Shown one piece after another: positions 1 to 8,612 of a stretch of 64,000 bases of DNA. This DNA comes from Pseudomonas putida (GTDB lineage Bacteria; Pseudomonadota; Gammaproteobacteria; Pseudomonadales; Pseudomonadaceae). The stretch's first letter is position 1; the number at the start of each line of letters is the position of its first letter. The position numbers and the translations under genes were made by a program. Location: the NCBI RefSeq assembly GCF_028682455.1, contig NZ_JANHLD010000006.1, positions 20,452 to 84,451 on the forward strand, in the 5' to 3' direction. Below the pieces are notes generated by a model. The model worked only from the letters and a program-made list of their open reading frames with translations. It was not told the origin of the DNA and searched no databases.

Positions 1-2043
1 TTCAACGACCAGCGATTTCGAATGCCATTGCGGATGCCTAAAGACATCGGCGGCAAAGATCGAACTGATTATTATGAGGAGCTGGTCGAGCAAAAAACCT
101 TATGGGGCTTATTCAAAAGCTCAAGAACGTTCCGCAAGCTCTTGGCTGCAGGTGGCATTATGTACCTTGGGTATTTGCGAACGCCAAACGCAGAGGGCAT
201 TGCTCGAAGCGAGGACGAAGGTCGAGAACTTTGGCTCAATAATTCCGATTGCCGTACGCATATGTGGATTCCAGGAACCACCGGCAGTGGCAAAAGTGAA
301 ACTCTCATGGCGTTGTTCTTCAACGCACTTTGCTGGGGATCGGGTGCTTGCTATGCCGACGGCAAAGCAGACTCTAACCTGGCGTTTTGCCTATGGTCGC
401 TCGCCAGGCGCCTTGGCCGTGAAGACGATTTCCTAATTCTCAACTATTTGACGGGGGGTATGGACCCCTTCGACAGCATGGTGGCTCGCGAGAACGGTAA
501 AGAATGGACCCCAGATTTTCGGGCTCAGTCGAACTCGCTGAATCCGTTCGGTGATGGTGCGGCCGACTTTTTGCTGCAGCTCCTGGCGTCGCTGTTGCCA
601 GCGGCCAGTGGCGATGGAGCAAAGTGGCAGGAAAAAGCAATCAACATGGTCGACGCAGTGATCAGGACGCTTTGCTACAAACGAGCCAGGGGCGAAATCG
701 AAATTTCTGTCGCCACTTTCCGCCATTATCTGGCACTCAAGAACCTGGTTGAACTTTACAAAGAGGGTCAACAGGGACTGATACCCGAGACTGCCTATCT
801 TCCGATCAAAGCTTACTTTGAGACAGGCCTTCCTGGTTTCAACCCCGACCTTGTGGACGATCCCTCCAAATGGGATGCCGAAGTATTTAACCAGCATGGC
901 TATTTGACTGGTCAATTCTCCCGAATCTTCTCCATGATGATGGATACCTATTCGCATGTATTCAGCGACAAGCATCCTGAAATCGACATGATGGATGTAT
1001 TGCTCAACGATAGGCTGCTCGTGGTGATGATCCCGAGCCTGGAGAAATCGGCCTCCGAAGCGGCATCGCTGGGTAAACTCTACATCTCGTCCATCCGCTT
1101 GATGATGGCTCAAAACCTCGGCTACAAACTGGAGGGGACGAAAGAGCAGGTGTTGGATACAAAAGCGACCAATGCGCCCAACCCCTACCTCATCATCAGT
1201 GATGAGCTGGCGTACTACTTCGCGGCCGGGATCGCTGTAATGTTCGCACAAGCTCGAAGTCTGGGCTTCATGATGGTTGCGGCAGTTCAGGACATGCAAG
1301 GTCTGAAACGTGGCGAGGCAGCTGACGAAGCCGCCTCGATGCTGGCCAACACCAAGGTTAAGTGGGTACTCGCACTGGAAGATCCCGAGGACACCTATGA
1401 CTTCATCCGCAAGGCTGGTGGTGAAGGGTATTACAGTGTCCTGGGTGGGTATGACGAAAGCTCCGGAGCCATGCAATCTTCCTTCCGCGCCCAAGCGGGG
1501 GCCAATATTGAAAAGCGCAACAAGATCGAGCTGCCTGACTTGAAAAAGCTCCAAGCGGGCGAAGGCATGGTCATCTTCAAAGATAGCGTCGTGCCGAGCT
1601 CTAGCTTCTACATCCCGGATGAGCACAAAAAAACTAGCAAACTATCTGCCCGAATTAACCGGTTCCTTCAAATTGAACGTCCGGAATATTCGAGACTGCC
1701 TCATAGCGCAGAGAAGATCAGCACCACTGATCACCATTCGGTTGACTATATTACGGCTCAGCTGCGCAGAGTCGAATCAGCTTACTATCCGAAACTTGAT
1801 GATCCTATCCTTGATGAGGTCGTATCCACTGCGGCGCACTTGGATGGAATTACCCGATTTGAAGTAACCCCAGAGCAGCGCGGCATCGTATTGTTCCAAG
1901 CGGCCCGCAAAGCTGTGCACGCTGCCGAAGCTCAAGGTTTGACTGGGTATTACCATCAGGTACGTGAAGAAGACGAATTTGAGGAGTTGCTTGGTGACGA
2001 AGCGGATGATTTAGACATCCCCGAAGAAGCCTTCGACGACTAA
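1..2043 (+). CDS. trbC: Type IVB coupling protein, DotL/TrbC-like (5' end cut by window)
   Basis: This is a VirD4-class coupling ATPase that would deliver the relaxase-DNA complex to the inner-membrane transfer channel. The frame is already open at base 1, so the N-terminus, including any membrane anchor, is probably missing; the first ATG in view is at 22. Counting from that ATG, Walker A (GTTGSGKS) is at residues 85-92 and a Walker B-like stretch (LIISDELAYYFAAG) lies near 395. The C-terminus is strongly acidic, like the adaptor-binding tails of DotL proteins. The next ATPase gene starts 9 bp downstream. DotL/TrbC rather than VirD4 proper is inferred from the IncI-like transfer genes elsewhere in the window. 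Confidence 0.8.
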   Translation, partial: FNDQRFRMPLRMPKDIGGKDRTDYYEELVEQKTLWGLFKSSRTFRKLLAAGGIMYLGYLRTPNAEGIARSEDEGRELWLNNSDCRTHMWIPGTTGSGKSETLMALFFNALCWGSGACYADGKADSNLAFCLWSLARRLGREDDFLILNYLTGGMDPFDSMVARENGKEWTPDFRAQSNSLNPFGDGAADFLLQLLASLLPAASGDGAKWQEKAINMVDAVIRTLCYKRARGEIEISVATFRHYLALKNLVELYKEGQQGLIPETAYLPIKAYFETGLPGFNPDLVDDPSKWDAEVFNQHGYLTGQFSRIFSMMMDTYSHVFSDKHPEIDMMDVLLNDRLLVVMIPSLEKSASEAASLGKLYISSIRLMMAQNLGYKLEGTKEQVLDTKATNAPNPYLIISDELAYYFAAGIAVMFAQARSLGFMMVAAVQDMQGLKRGEAADEAASMLANTKVKWVLALEDPEDTYDFIRKAGGEGYYSVLGGYDESSGAMQSSFRAQAGANIEKRNKIELPDLKKLQAGEGMVIFKDSVVPSSSFYIPDEHKKTSKLSARINRFLQIERPEYSRLPHSAEKISTTDHHSVDYITAQLRRVESAYYPKLDDPILDEVVSTAAHLDGITRFEVTPEQRGIVLFQAARKAVHAAEAQGLTGYYHQVREEDEFEELLGDEADDLDIPEEAFDD

Positions 2044-2052
2044 GGAGAATAT

Positions 2053-3426
2053 ATGTCCACAGCTATCAAATTGGGGAATGACTACTGGAAACTCAAAAAA
2101 GACAATGTTGAGTTACCCGTCGTGTGGTCTGAGGATCGCGTATCTAATCATCATGTCGGCGTGGCTGGTACTTCTGGTGCTGGTAAAACGCACTGGATCC
2201 GCGAATTCGTGACCAACATGAATGAAGATGTTGAAATTGATATCTTCGATTATCACGGCGACATCGAGATCCCTGGTGCTGAGACCGTCATGTTCAGCGA
2301 GTCGTCGCGCTTTGGATTCAACCCGCTCATTCTGAATACTGACCCGCATTATGGCGGTGTCCGTCGGGCAGTGAACGACGTTATCGAGTCAATCAACTCG
2401 ACATCCAGAAAGCTCGGAGGCAACCAGGAAGGCGTGCTTCGCCACCTCCTTACAGACGCCTATACTGCTCGGGGAATCTTGCCTGGCGACCCGCGCACCT
2501 GGGTGCGTCGGGAAGCGACTGAGGATGAAATTCGCCACATCATTCAGACCAAGCAGTGGAATGAGCTTCGCGGAGTCTATCCCACCCTCCCTGATGTGAT
2601 TCGACTCGCGAAGCGAAAATTGCGATCACTCTGGATGGGCGTCGACGACAGTGGCGATGGGAAGAAAGCCTTGAGTTGCTTTGAGGAATACTGCCGGTGT
2701 ATGTCGGCAGTGAATAAACGCCGCACGGAGCTCGCAAAGGCAAAAGCACGCGGCGATGATTCCGATATGGAGGTGCAGCAAAAGCGACTCAATGCAGCTA
2801 AGGACAAAGCGGAGGAGGCTCACAAGACGTTTCTGAATAATATCGAAACCGGACATGAGTTTGAGGATGCCATCAAGTATCACAGTAAAGACGTTGTGTT
2901 GAGCGTAATTACACGCTTGGAGAATTTGCATGCAACCGGTGTATTCAATCCCAATCCTCCTCCCTTTGGTAATGCGAGGGTTCGTCGCTACAACTTGAAA
3001 CCCTTGGCTCAATCAGAAGACGAACTTAAAATGTTCGTTCGCTTTCGCCTCCGCTCAATCATCCGCGAGATGATGCAGCGGGGTGAGTCAGGTGGGAAAC
3101 TTCGTCGTTTAGTAGTTCTCGATGAATCAAAAAAATTCAACGATGAAGATGTCAGTAACCCCATAAACATCATCGTTACTGAAATGCGAAAATTCGGTTT
3201 GTCGATCCTCCTTGCTGGACAGTCCCCGGCTCATTTCAGCTCTGACTTCATCAAAAATGCCGGCACCTTGCTGCTTTTGAACCTGGCAACTGCAGATTGG
3301 GATGAGGCCGCTCGCAAGCTCAAAATCGATGTGAAAGATCTCAAGTACCTTCGCCCCCAAACCAGCGGGGCAGTCCGTATGCTTGAGAAAGGACAAATCG
3401 CGCAGTTCAAGCAAATTCATTTCTAA
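2053..3426 (+). CDS. HerA/VirB4-like P-loop ATPase next to the coupling protein
   Basis: A 457-residue cytoplasmic ATPase. Walker A (GTSGAGKT) is at residues 39-46, a DYHGD segment follows at about 70, and a late VVLDESKKF stretch fits Walker B in the DUF87/HerA fold. The residues between about 225 and 270 are lysine/glutamate-rich and probably form a coiled coil. TAAGGAGAATAT supplies a strong ribosome site, and the gene follows trbC by 9 bp, so the two are surely co-transcribed. A second pump-like ATPase beside the coupling protein suggests a role in substrate loading or DNA processing during conjugation. It carries no membrane segment. The exact family name is not known to me. Confidence 0.65.
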   Translation: MSTAIKLGNDYWKLKKDNVELPVVWSEDRVSNHHVGVAGTSGAGKTHWIREFVTNMNEDVEIDIFDYHGDIEIPGAETVMFSESSRFGFNPLILNTDPHYGGVRRAVNDVIESINSTSRKLGGNQEGVLRHLLTDAYTARGILPGDPRTWVRREATEDEIRHIIQTKQWNELRGVYPTLPDVIRLAKRKLRSLWMGVDDSGDGKKALSCFEEYCRCMSAVNKRRTELAKAKARGDDSDMEVQQKRLNAAKDKAEEAHKTFLNNIETGHEFEDAIKYHSKDVVLSVITRLENLHATGVFNPNPPPFGNARVRRYNLKPLAQSEDELKMFVRFRLRSIIREMMQRGESGGKLRRLVVLDESKKFNDEDVSNPINIIVTEMRKFGLSILLAGQSPAHFSSDFIKNAGTLLLLNLATADWDEAARKLKIDVKDLKYLRPQTSGAVRMLEKGQIAQFKQIHF

Positions 3427-3456
3427 GCTGCCGCCGCCGGCTTGCAGACGCTGAAC

Positions 3457-3771
3457 CTAACCGGTCAGTTGTTGCGCATTGAGGTGACGCCACAGCTCGG
3501 CCTCTATGTACTCAGCGTAGCGTTCTGCAAGCTCAGCGCAGCCATTGCGTCCAAGATCCACGGATGTGCCATCCGTATCGAACGCTTGACCAGATACCAC
3601 CCTGAACTCAAGTTCGTGGTATCCCACGGCATCCCAATCACTTGACCAGGCACCAGGTTGAGGTTCAGCTGTAACCAGGTTTGTGATCTCGCACTGGATC
3701 ACGCAGGCCTCGGCCTCGATATCCACCTGATACAAACCCACCTCCCAGGACGCCTCAAAACGTCCGCTCAT
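3457..3771 (-). CDS. Hypothetical protein coupled to the DNA ligase
   Basis: A 104-residue protein I do not recognise. It is rich in acidic and aromatic residues, with alternating hydrophobic stretches suggesting a mostly beta N-terminal half and a helical C-terminus (AERYAEYIEAELWRHL). There is no signal peptide or membrane segment. Its ATG overlaps the TGA of the upstream ligase gene by four bases (ATGA), so translation is probably coupled and the two products may act together. It runs convergently toward the ATPase gene that ends at 3426. Confidence 0.55.
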   Translation of the reverse strand: MSGRFEASWEVGLYQVDIEAEACVIQCEITNLVTAEPQPGAWSSDWDAVGYHELEFRVVSGQAFDTDGTSVDLGRNGCAELAERYAEYIEAELWRHLNAQQLTG

Positions 3772-4751
3772 ACCGGCTCGCTGTCGCTCTCCAGGCTTAT
3801 AGCGTCGGCCGGCTTGTCATCGCGTAGCCCGACGAACACCGCGTGCCTGACCTTGCCGGCAGGGGTAATCTCAGCGAACTTCACTTCACACACCTGGTGC
3901 GGGGCTAGCCATACAACCCCTGCGCTTTTCATTCGAGGTGGGTCGGCAAGAGAGGGGCGATCCTGCACAAGCGGTGCGAGAGCAACCCGCAGAGCTTCCA
4001 GAGTACGCCCGCTGAAGCCAGAACGAACTTTCCCTGCGTAGACCAGCTGGCCATCGTCGTCATGCAGTCCCAGCAATAGCGATCCAATGCCACCTGCAGC
4101 GCGTGTGTAACCGGCAATGACGAATTCTTGTCGACTGCCGCACTTAAGCTTCACCCAGGCGCCGTCCCGGGTGCTGCTGTAGCGGCTTCCGTCTCTCTTG
4201 CCTACGATGCCTTCAAGGTTCATCCGGCAGGCATTGGCAAGCAGTTGCAAAGGGTCTGCATCCAAGGCTGCGGAGTAGCGGACCCGCTGCAGGGCACAAT
4301 GCTCGAGCAGAGCCTCGAGAACTTGCCGCCTTAGCTCAACGGCTTCACCCCGAAGATCCGCACCATTGAGGTACATTAAGTCGAAGGCGACGTAGACCAG
4401 GTCATCCGTCGCCCTTGTGGCGAACGCCGACTGCAGGGCTTGAAAGGCAGGTCGACCGTCGTCTTCCTGGATCACGACCTCGCCATCAAGCCAGGCTGAA
4501 TGTACAGCCAGGCGGCGGAGGTCTTTGGCAAGCAGTGGCATGCGATCGGTCCAGTCATGACCGTTCTTGGTGAATAGCTGCACCTGGTCACCATCGATCC
4601 GGGCTAACAGACGATACCCGTCGTACTTGATCTCATACCTCCATTCTCCTTCCGGGGGGCGAGTCGTCAGCGTGACCAGGTGTGGAGCGATCCTTGCCGG
4701 ATTCGGTGCCTTGGGTGGTTGCACGTTCTGCCACCTCGCTATCGGGGACAT
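3768..4751 (-). CDS. ATP-dependent DNA ligase, LigD ligase-domain type
   Basis: It joins nicks in duplex DNA through a lysine-AMP intermediate. Motif I KYDGYR carries the nucleophilic lysine (about residue 42 from the ATG used), DGEVV is motif III, EGIVGKR is motif IV and WVKLKC is motif V. A C-terminal OB-fold (GKVRSGFSGRTL, CEVKFAEIT) follows. The length (327 residues) matches the stand-alone ligase module of bacterial LigD, without primase or nuclease domains. A TTG codon at 4802 would add 17 unconserved residues, so the ATG at 4751 is preferred, though its ribosome site is weak. A plasmid role in sealing transferred or repaired DNA is an inference. The downstream small gene overlaps it by 4 bp. 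Confidence 0.85.
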   Translation of the reverse strand: MSPIARWQNVQPPKAPNPARIAPHLVTLTTRPPEGEWRYEIKYDGYRLLARIDGDQVQLFTKNGHDWTDRMPLLAKDLRRLAVHSAWLDGEVVIQEDDGRPAFQALQSAFATRATDDLVYVAFDLMYLNGADLRGEAVELRRQVLEALLEHCALQRVRYSAALDADPLQLLANACRMNLEGIVGKRDGSRYSSTRDGAWVKLKCGSRQEFVIAGYTRAAGGIGSLLLGLHDDDGQLVYAGKVRSGFSGRTLEALRVALAPLVQDRPSLADPPRMKSAGVVWLAPHQVCEVKFAEITPAGKVRHAVFVGLRDDKPADAISLESDSEPV

Positions 4752-4919
4752 CCCTTTAGGGTGGAGTGCTGGACTGTCAGAAAGATCACCGCGTCCGCCC
4801 AAAGGCCTGTATGAATTCTATGTTGAAGGACTGGTAACATGTTCCTTTTGCCGCACAACTGGGTCGGGCATTTGCTGATCAGATGCGCAGGCGGCATAGA
4901 GCAAGTGTTGGAGCATTGA

Positions 4920-5681
4920 ATGGATGCAAGCGTGCCGAAGGTCGTGAATCCGGCTGCGATCGGGAAACCCCGTGACTATGACCACCTGCTGGGCACCATG
5001 AAGGATCTCCACCTCTCCCTTCAGGTGGGCACTTCGAGGCATGCTATCAAACGCCGGCGTGAAGCGTACGGGCTGCCGGTTTACACGGTTGCCCAGGCCA
5101 TTGCCCCTTATACGCATCTTCTGGGCGTGATTTCCGATCGCTCTGTTGCTACTCGATGCGGTGTATCGTCCCACATGGTGAAAAACTACCGGGAGTCGCA
5201 AGGAATCTTGCCGGTGTTCAGGCCCAAGCCGCGGGAGCAGAGGTTACCCATTGGACACCCCCTGAGGCCCTACAAGTCACTATTCGGCTTCGTTAGCGAC
5301 CAGGACATAGCTCGAGTGTCTGGTGTGCACCTGGACGCCGTGCAGAAAGCGAGAGAGTCTTTGGGGTTTGCACCTGTTGCGCCGCTGCTGCAGCCCAGTG
5401 AGGTCGTCCCTCTGCAGGACAGCCATGGCCCCTTGCTGGGCTACGAATCCCTTCTGCACTGCATGTCGATCGCCAAGATCAGCCGCATCGTGGGTGTGCC
5501 CTACAGCGTCATTGAGAAGCGTAGGGACTTTCTGGGTGTGAAGCCTTACGAGCGGGTCTCCCGAGCAGCAAGGTATGACCACCTCCTCGGTGTTATTCCC
5601 CATTCGTTATTGGCCAAACTTGCTGGAGTATCAGCCACACGAATTCAGGATCTCTATAGGGCAAAGAAGCTTGCTACCTGA
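4920..5681 (+). CDS. Tandem helix-turn-helix repeat protein (five repeats)
   Basis: This 253-residue protein consists almost entirely of five degenerate repeats of about 33 residues. Each opens with a Y..LLG-type motif (YDHLLG, YTHLLG, YKSLFG, YESLLH, YDHLLG), continues with an SD..IA..AGVS-like core and ends in RR..LG-like residues. The core spacing (IAxxxGVSxxxV) is that of an HTH recognition unit, so the protein looks like a string of DNA-binding modules separated by short linkers. GGAG lies 8 bases before the ATG. Two other proteins in the window (35604-36035 and 48767-49186) are built from the same unit. The function is unknown; a multi-site regulator or DNA-organising protein is the best guess. 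Confidence 0.7.
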   Translation: MDASVPKVVNPAAIGKPRDYDHLLGTMKDLHLSLQVGTSRHAIKRRREAYGLPVYTVAQAIAPYTHLLGVISDRSVATRCGVSSHMVKNYRESQGILPVFRPKPREQRLPIGHPLRPYKSLFGFVSDQDIARVSGVHLDAVQKARESLGFAPVAPLLQPSEVVPLQDSHGPLLGYESLLHCMSIAKISRIVGVPYSVIEKRRDFLGVKPYERVSRAARYDHLLGVIPHSLLAKLAGVSATRIQDLYRAKKLAT

Positions 5682-5749
5682 CTTTGCGCCGCTTTGAGCA
5701 GCCCGCGCTTGGTGTCGGCAGTGACACTAGGCTGGAGAAGGTTACAATT

Positions 5750-6004
5750 TCAAACGCCAAGCGTTTCCCTGCGCGTCTCGGCCATTGAGCCAATCAGCAG
5801 ATTGAGAGCCGAAGCTTCCTCGGTACTTATCAGCGTAGGGTGAAGCTCGCGCACACTGTCATACAGCGCTGAACGCTGCTCTATCACCGCCATATAGTCG
5901 GGTGCCTGGCCCAGCGTCGCGATAGCCTCATGGAGCTTGACCAGATCCGCCAGACGAGAGCGCTCAAAGCTGTCAGGCGCGGCGGGATGATTATTGGATT
6001 GCAT
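5750..6004 (-). CDS. Hypothetical small protein
   Basis: An 84-residue, probably all-helical soluble protein that I do not recognise. The ATG at 6004 is chosen because AGGA lies 7 bases upstream; an earlier ATG at 6043 lacks a ribosome site. It is the last of three small minus-strand genes (6588 to 5750) that share direction and short gaps and may form an operon divergent from the gene at 6734. Confidence 0.5.
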   Translation of the reverse strand: MQSNNHPAAPDSFERSRLADLVKLHEAIATLGQAPDYMAVIEQRSALYDSVRELHPTLISTEEASALNLLIGSMAETRRETLGV

Positions 6005-6079
6005 ACGAATTCCTGTGAGGTATTCAGGGCGACGATAAGTCATTTGGACGGGTTCAGCCCGCGCAAGGCGGGCTAATGG

Positions 6080-6274
6080 TCACATATCGTCAATGAGTAT
6101 CTTCACACATTCAATGTCCGGCTGCTGGAGGCGGTGGTAGCGCACAAAGTGAAAGCTCCCGTCTTCTTCATCGAGCTGGGCCAATTCATCCTCGTTGAAA
6201 GACCATCGTTGGCCGCCGTGTTCAAATTCCTGCCACCCATCGTTACCAGACTGACTGGTTGTCTGGTTAGTCAT
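6080..6274 (-). CDS. Hypothetical acidic small protein
   Basis: A 64-residue acidic protein with several aromatic residues (WQEFEHGGQRWSF) and no membrane segment. The start at 6274 follows a strong GAGGAGAGGGAG ribosome site; a longer reading to 6328 would run into the upstream gene. It starts 20 bp after the end of the exported small protein at 6295-6588, so the two are probably co-transcribed. No function can be assigned. Confidence 0.5.
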   Translation of the reverse strand: MTNQTTSQSGNDGWQEFEHGGQRWSFNEDELAQLDEEDGSFHFVRYHRLQQPDIECVKILIDDM

Positions 6275-6294
6275 GCTCCCTCTCCTCTGGCTCG

Positions 6295-6588
6295 TTAAGA
6301 CTTGCAGCTCGTGTGTGCAATCAACCAACCATGGGGAGCCTGTGAATCAGCAGGAGCCGGGACCATCTCGTAGGTGCACACATGTCCACCCGGCGCGGTC
6401 GCCACCACTGTCGCTGCCAGCGCTGATTGCTGCAGGACTTGAATGTCCACCGCTGACTCTGCCACGTCATAGAACTGGGCGGTGAGGTTCGCTGCAACAG
6501 GAGCTGGTCCCTGTTCCTCAGCTGCCACGCTGACTGTTGCTACTAGCAACAGTCCTAACCCCGCATTTACACCGACTGCTCGTTTCAT
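6295..6588 (-). CDS. Small exported (periplasmic) protein
   Basis: A 97-residue protein with a clear Sec signal peptide: MKRAV, a hydrophobic core (GLGLLLVATVSVA) and a likely AxA-type cleavage near residue 23. The mature part has two cysteines (HVCTYE and TSCKS) that could form a disulfide. AAGGAGAG precedes the ATG. A complete parS-like palindrome (6536-6550) sits inside the part coding for the signal-peptide core, so the reading frame shares sequence with a candidate ParB site. I do not recognise the family. Confidence 0.55.
   Translation of the reverse strand: MKRAVGVNAGLGLLLVATVSVAAEEQGPAPVAANLTAQFYDVAESAVDIQVLQQSALAATVVATAPGGHVCTYEMVPAPADSQAPHGWLIAHTSCKS
6536..6550. promoter_or_regulatory. 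parS-like 15-bp palindrome inside a coding region
   Basis: GTTGCTACTAGCAAC is an exact copy of the site repeated between parA and parB, about 31 kb away. It lies in the signal-peptide codons of the minus-strand gene 6295-6588. It may be an outlying ParB loading site or a silencing site. Confidence 0.5.
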
Positions 6589-6646
6589 ACCGCTCTCCTT
6601 CCGTGAGTGTTGATGCCAATTGGTTCTAGGGATTTTTCATTTCTGG

Positions 6647-6728
6647 CTGACAAGCCATGCGACAGTGGTTATTATAAGTACGTACGTACGTATTTTCAAC
6701 CCGGGGCGGCTACCCCATCTCTAGGAGC
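6647..6728 (+). promoter_or_regulatory. Promoter with TACGTACG operator and CGGCTA-loop leader hairpin
   Basis: CTGACA (6647-6652) and TATTAT (6670-6675) are 17 bp apart. The tract GTACGTACGTACGTA (6678-6692) lies at the expected transcription start. The leader then forms a hairpin, GGGG (6703-6706), loop CGGCTA (6707-6712), CCCC (6713-6716), followed by the ribosome site CTAGGAGC (6721-6728). The same arrangement recurs at four other genes in the window with different stem bases and the same loop. Confidence 0.65.
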
Positions 6729-6733
6729 AATAT

Positions 6734-6991
6734 ATGGAACTCAAAATCTCGTGCAGTAATGTTTCTCAAGCCCTGGCTGAGTTGAAGCCTGGTGAATCGT
6801 TGGTTGTGCCGTGCAATGGCAAAACCACCCAATCCACTCAGTCGAGCATTGGCTCGATGCTTGCCCGCCGACAGCTGGCCAGCTCGATGTACAGTCAAAG
6901 CAAAGCTCTGATTGTGCGGGACGAGCTGTCCCTTCCAATTCCGGTGATCATCGTTACCCGGCGCGCTGCAGAAATTGCCGGCGCAGCGTGA
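6734..6991 (+). CDS. Hypothetical protein with CGGCTA-hairpin leader
   Basis: An 85-residue soluble protein with a serine/glutamine-rich middle and a C-terminal PIPVIIVTRRAAEIAGAA stretch. CTAGGAGC lies 5 bases before the ATG. It is one of five genes preceded by the conserved leader hairpin, so it is likely co-regulated with the genes at 33448, 34381, 36166 and 39733. It is followed after 11 bp by another small gene. The product is not recognised; a small DNA-interacting or accessory plasmid protein is possible. Confidence 0.55.
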   Translation: MELKISCSNVSQALAELKPGESLVVPCNGKTTQSTQSSIGSMLARRQLASSMYSQSKALIVRDELSLPIPVIIVTRRAAEIAGAA

Positions 6992-7002
6992 GGAGGGGAA
7001 TC

Positions 7003-7242
7003 ATGAATACTCATCGTTGCGTTTTATTGCAGGGCGTTCAGGACATCAAGAACGCGTATGCGCATCTGCTTCAGGCTCGCTCTGACCAGGCTTGCCAATC
7101 CAGCGCGTTGATCATGGTCGACGGTGTGGTCTGTACAGTCCCGCTGGGTCAAGGCCTCATCGACATCGACCGAGCGGAGCCAGTGCAAGCCAGGGGCACG
7201 ACCGTCTGCCACAGCTCGGCCTGCCCCTTCATCATCCTTTAA
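7003..7242 (+). CDS. Hypothetical cysteine-containing small protein
   Basis: A 79-residue protein starting 11 bp after the preceding gene, with GAGGAGGGG as ribosome site. It contains five cysteines (CVLLQ, QACQS, VVCTV, TVCHSSACP), of which the last pair (CHSSAC) resembles a metal-binding knuckle, although there are too few ligands to assert one. It runs convergently into the gene 7239-7628, overlapping its stop by a few bases. Confidence 0.5.
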   Translation: MNTHRCVLLQGVQDIKNAYAHLLQARSDQACQSSALIMVDGVVCTVPLGQGLIDIDRAEPVQARGTTVCHSSACPFIIL

Positions 7243-7628
7243 TTGGAAGGCGCCCCAGGAGGCGCCTTATACCTTGCCATCGGGTGCCGATTCAGAACGA
7301 CCATACCCAATGGGTGTACGTTAAATTCTAGGTAACTCGACTCGTAATCAACTTTGGTAGCACCGTCGAAAACCGAATCAGCCAACCAAGCCGCCATCGC
7401 GGCTTGAATGGCATGCCGGTTGATCGCCTGCTCATCGTTCTCTTCGATAGCTTTCACCATCTCGCCGGCCCAGAATGGGACAGCGCTCTGCGCGAAGGCC
7501 TTGCCCTTTTCTTGAATCATTGCGCGTTTTGACTCTGCGACAGCTACCAACCCGTTCAGGTCGATTTCAGTCTGGAAAAGAGCCGTTTCCTGTTGTTCGG
7601 TGTTGAAAAACTTGAATTGAAGAATCAC
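7239..7628 (-). CDS. Hypothetical protein
   Basis: A 129-residue soluble, mainly helical protein, read from a GTG at 7628 that has GGAG 7 bases upstream. There is no signal peptide or membrane span. A GGCGCC inverted repeat (7247-7268) falls in its last codons and could end the convergent transcript from 7003. It lies at the far end of the minus-strand accessory gene string beginning at 9924. The family is not recognised. Confidence 0.5.
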   Translation of the reverse strand: MILQFKFFNTEQQETALFQTEIDLNGLVAVAESKRAMIQEKGKAFAQSAVPFWAGEMVKAIEENDEQAINRHAIQAAMAAWLADSVFDGATKVDYESSYLEFNVHPLGMVVLNRHPMARYKAPPGAPSN

Positions 7629-7647
7629 ACGCTTGCTCCAAATGAAC

Positions 7648-7667
7648 GAGAGGGCCGCGGCCCTCTC
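7648..7667. terminator. 20-bp perfect GC-rich palindrome between two minus-strand genes
   Basis: GAGAGGGCCGCGGCCCTCTC is perfectly self-complementary and lies between the end of gene 7676-8587 and the start of gene 7239-7628. It has no T-tract on the minus strand, so it may be an mRNA-stabilising or attenuating hairpin rather than a true terminator. Confidence 0.4.
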
Positions 7668-7675
7668 ATGGATGT

Positions 7676-8587
7676 TTAAGCCGGCCGCGGCGCCCGGGGT
7701 TTCGGTGCAGGTGGTGCTTCCTTCCAGTGGATACCGTGCTCGGCCTGGCGTTGTCTGATCATCTCAGAGTGCCTCACCACCCCCACCGTCTTGTCGATGC
7801 TTTTGCCTGCTTCTTCGAAGCTATGGAACACCCCATGAGGCTTACGCTCGCCGTCGACTGGCTTACCAGGAATGCCGGTGCTGTACGGAATGTGCGTGGA
7901 GGTACGCACCTGAAAGACTTCGAATTTATCGCCGGGGCCTTCGGTGTTGTGAAATACGTCAAGGCGTTTCCCGTGAACAAGTCGGCCAGGCTCCCCGCGA
8001 TCATTGAGCTTCGATGGCTCAGATGTGTGATCGAACTCCCGAGACTTGAAGATCGTGGTACCAGCAATGACGCGCTCGCGTAGGCGCTCGTCGCCTTCTG
8101 CAGGTGCTGCAGGCATCTTCTCTACATTGAACACTCGGTTCAGGCTTTGATCACGAAAGGGGGCTTCGGATTCATGGCCCTGGTGCTGAGCCAATTTGGC
8201 CACCAGTTGACGAGCTATGTGCAGGCTTTCGATGTCCTTAGGCTGCGCCTCGATCGCGGCGATGACCTCCTTGTACTCGCTGCCCGTCAGGCGATGCCGT
8301 TTCTGTTCAGCAATGTCCTGCAGGACGCCTTGCCATTCTTGGATCGAGTTCGCACTCATCGAAGTCTCCTTGCCTTGTAAAATCCCGGTCGAGGGCGACG
8401 TAGAGTGCGGCGGCACTCGGCATCCCTTTCGGTTTTGAATTTCTTCATCGCTTGGGCGATTGGCCTGATCGAACGAGAACGACCCGTCGTCGTAGCGCTC
8501 GAGGTAGCCCCACGTGCAGTCTTTGTCACTTTGCCCGGGTTTGGGCGGTTGAGCCCACCACGGCTCGCGAGTCACAAGTTGCTTCAT
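7676..8587 (-). CDS. Hypothetical protein, possible DNA-processing accessory
   Basis: A 303-residue soluble protein with a perfect AGGAGGT ribosome site. Three parts can be seen: an N-terminal WAQPPKPG...WGYLERYDDGSFSFDQ segment, a helical middle (about 75-165) and a basic C-terminus ending in proline-rich repeats (APKPRAPRPA). An internal ATG near residue 77, preceded by GGAGACTTCG, could give a shorter product starting MSANSIQEWQ. No membrane segment or catalytic motif was recognised. It stands 25 bp after a lipoprotein gene in a transfer-linked operon. Confidence 0.5.
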   Translation of the reverse strand: MKQLVTREPWWAQPPKPGQSDKDCTWGYLERYDDGSFSFDQANRPSDEEIQNRKGCRVPPHSTSPSTGILQGKETSMSANSIQEWQGVLQDIAEQKRHRLTGSEYKEVIAAIEAQPKDIESLHIARQLVAKLAQHQGHESEAPFRDQSLNRVFNVEKMPAAPAEGDERLRERVIAGTTIFKSREFDHTSEPSKLNDRGEPGRLVHGKRLDVFHNTEGPGDKFEVFQVRTSTHIPYSTGIPGKPVDGERKPHGVFHSFEEAGKSIDKTVGVVRHSEMIRQRQAEHGIHWKEAPPAPKPRAPRPA

Positions 8588-8612
8588 AGGCCACCTCCTT
8601 CGCTTTAGATCG

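Noticed and set aside
433..1626. Long minus-strand open frame opposite the coupling protein
   Set aside because: It is a mirror of the coupling-protein gene, has no ribosome site, and shows composition typical of antisense frames.
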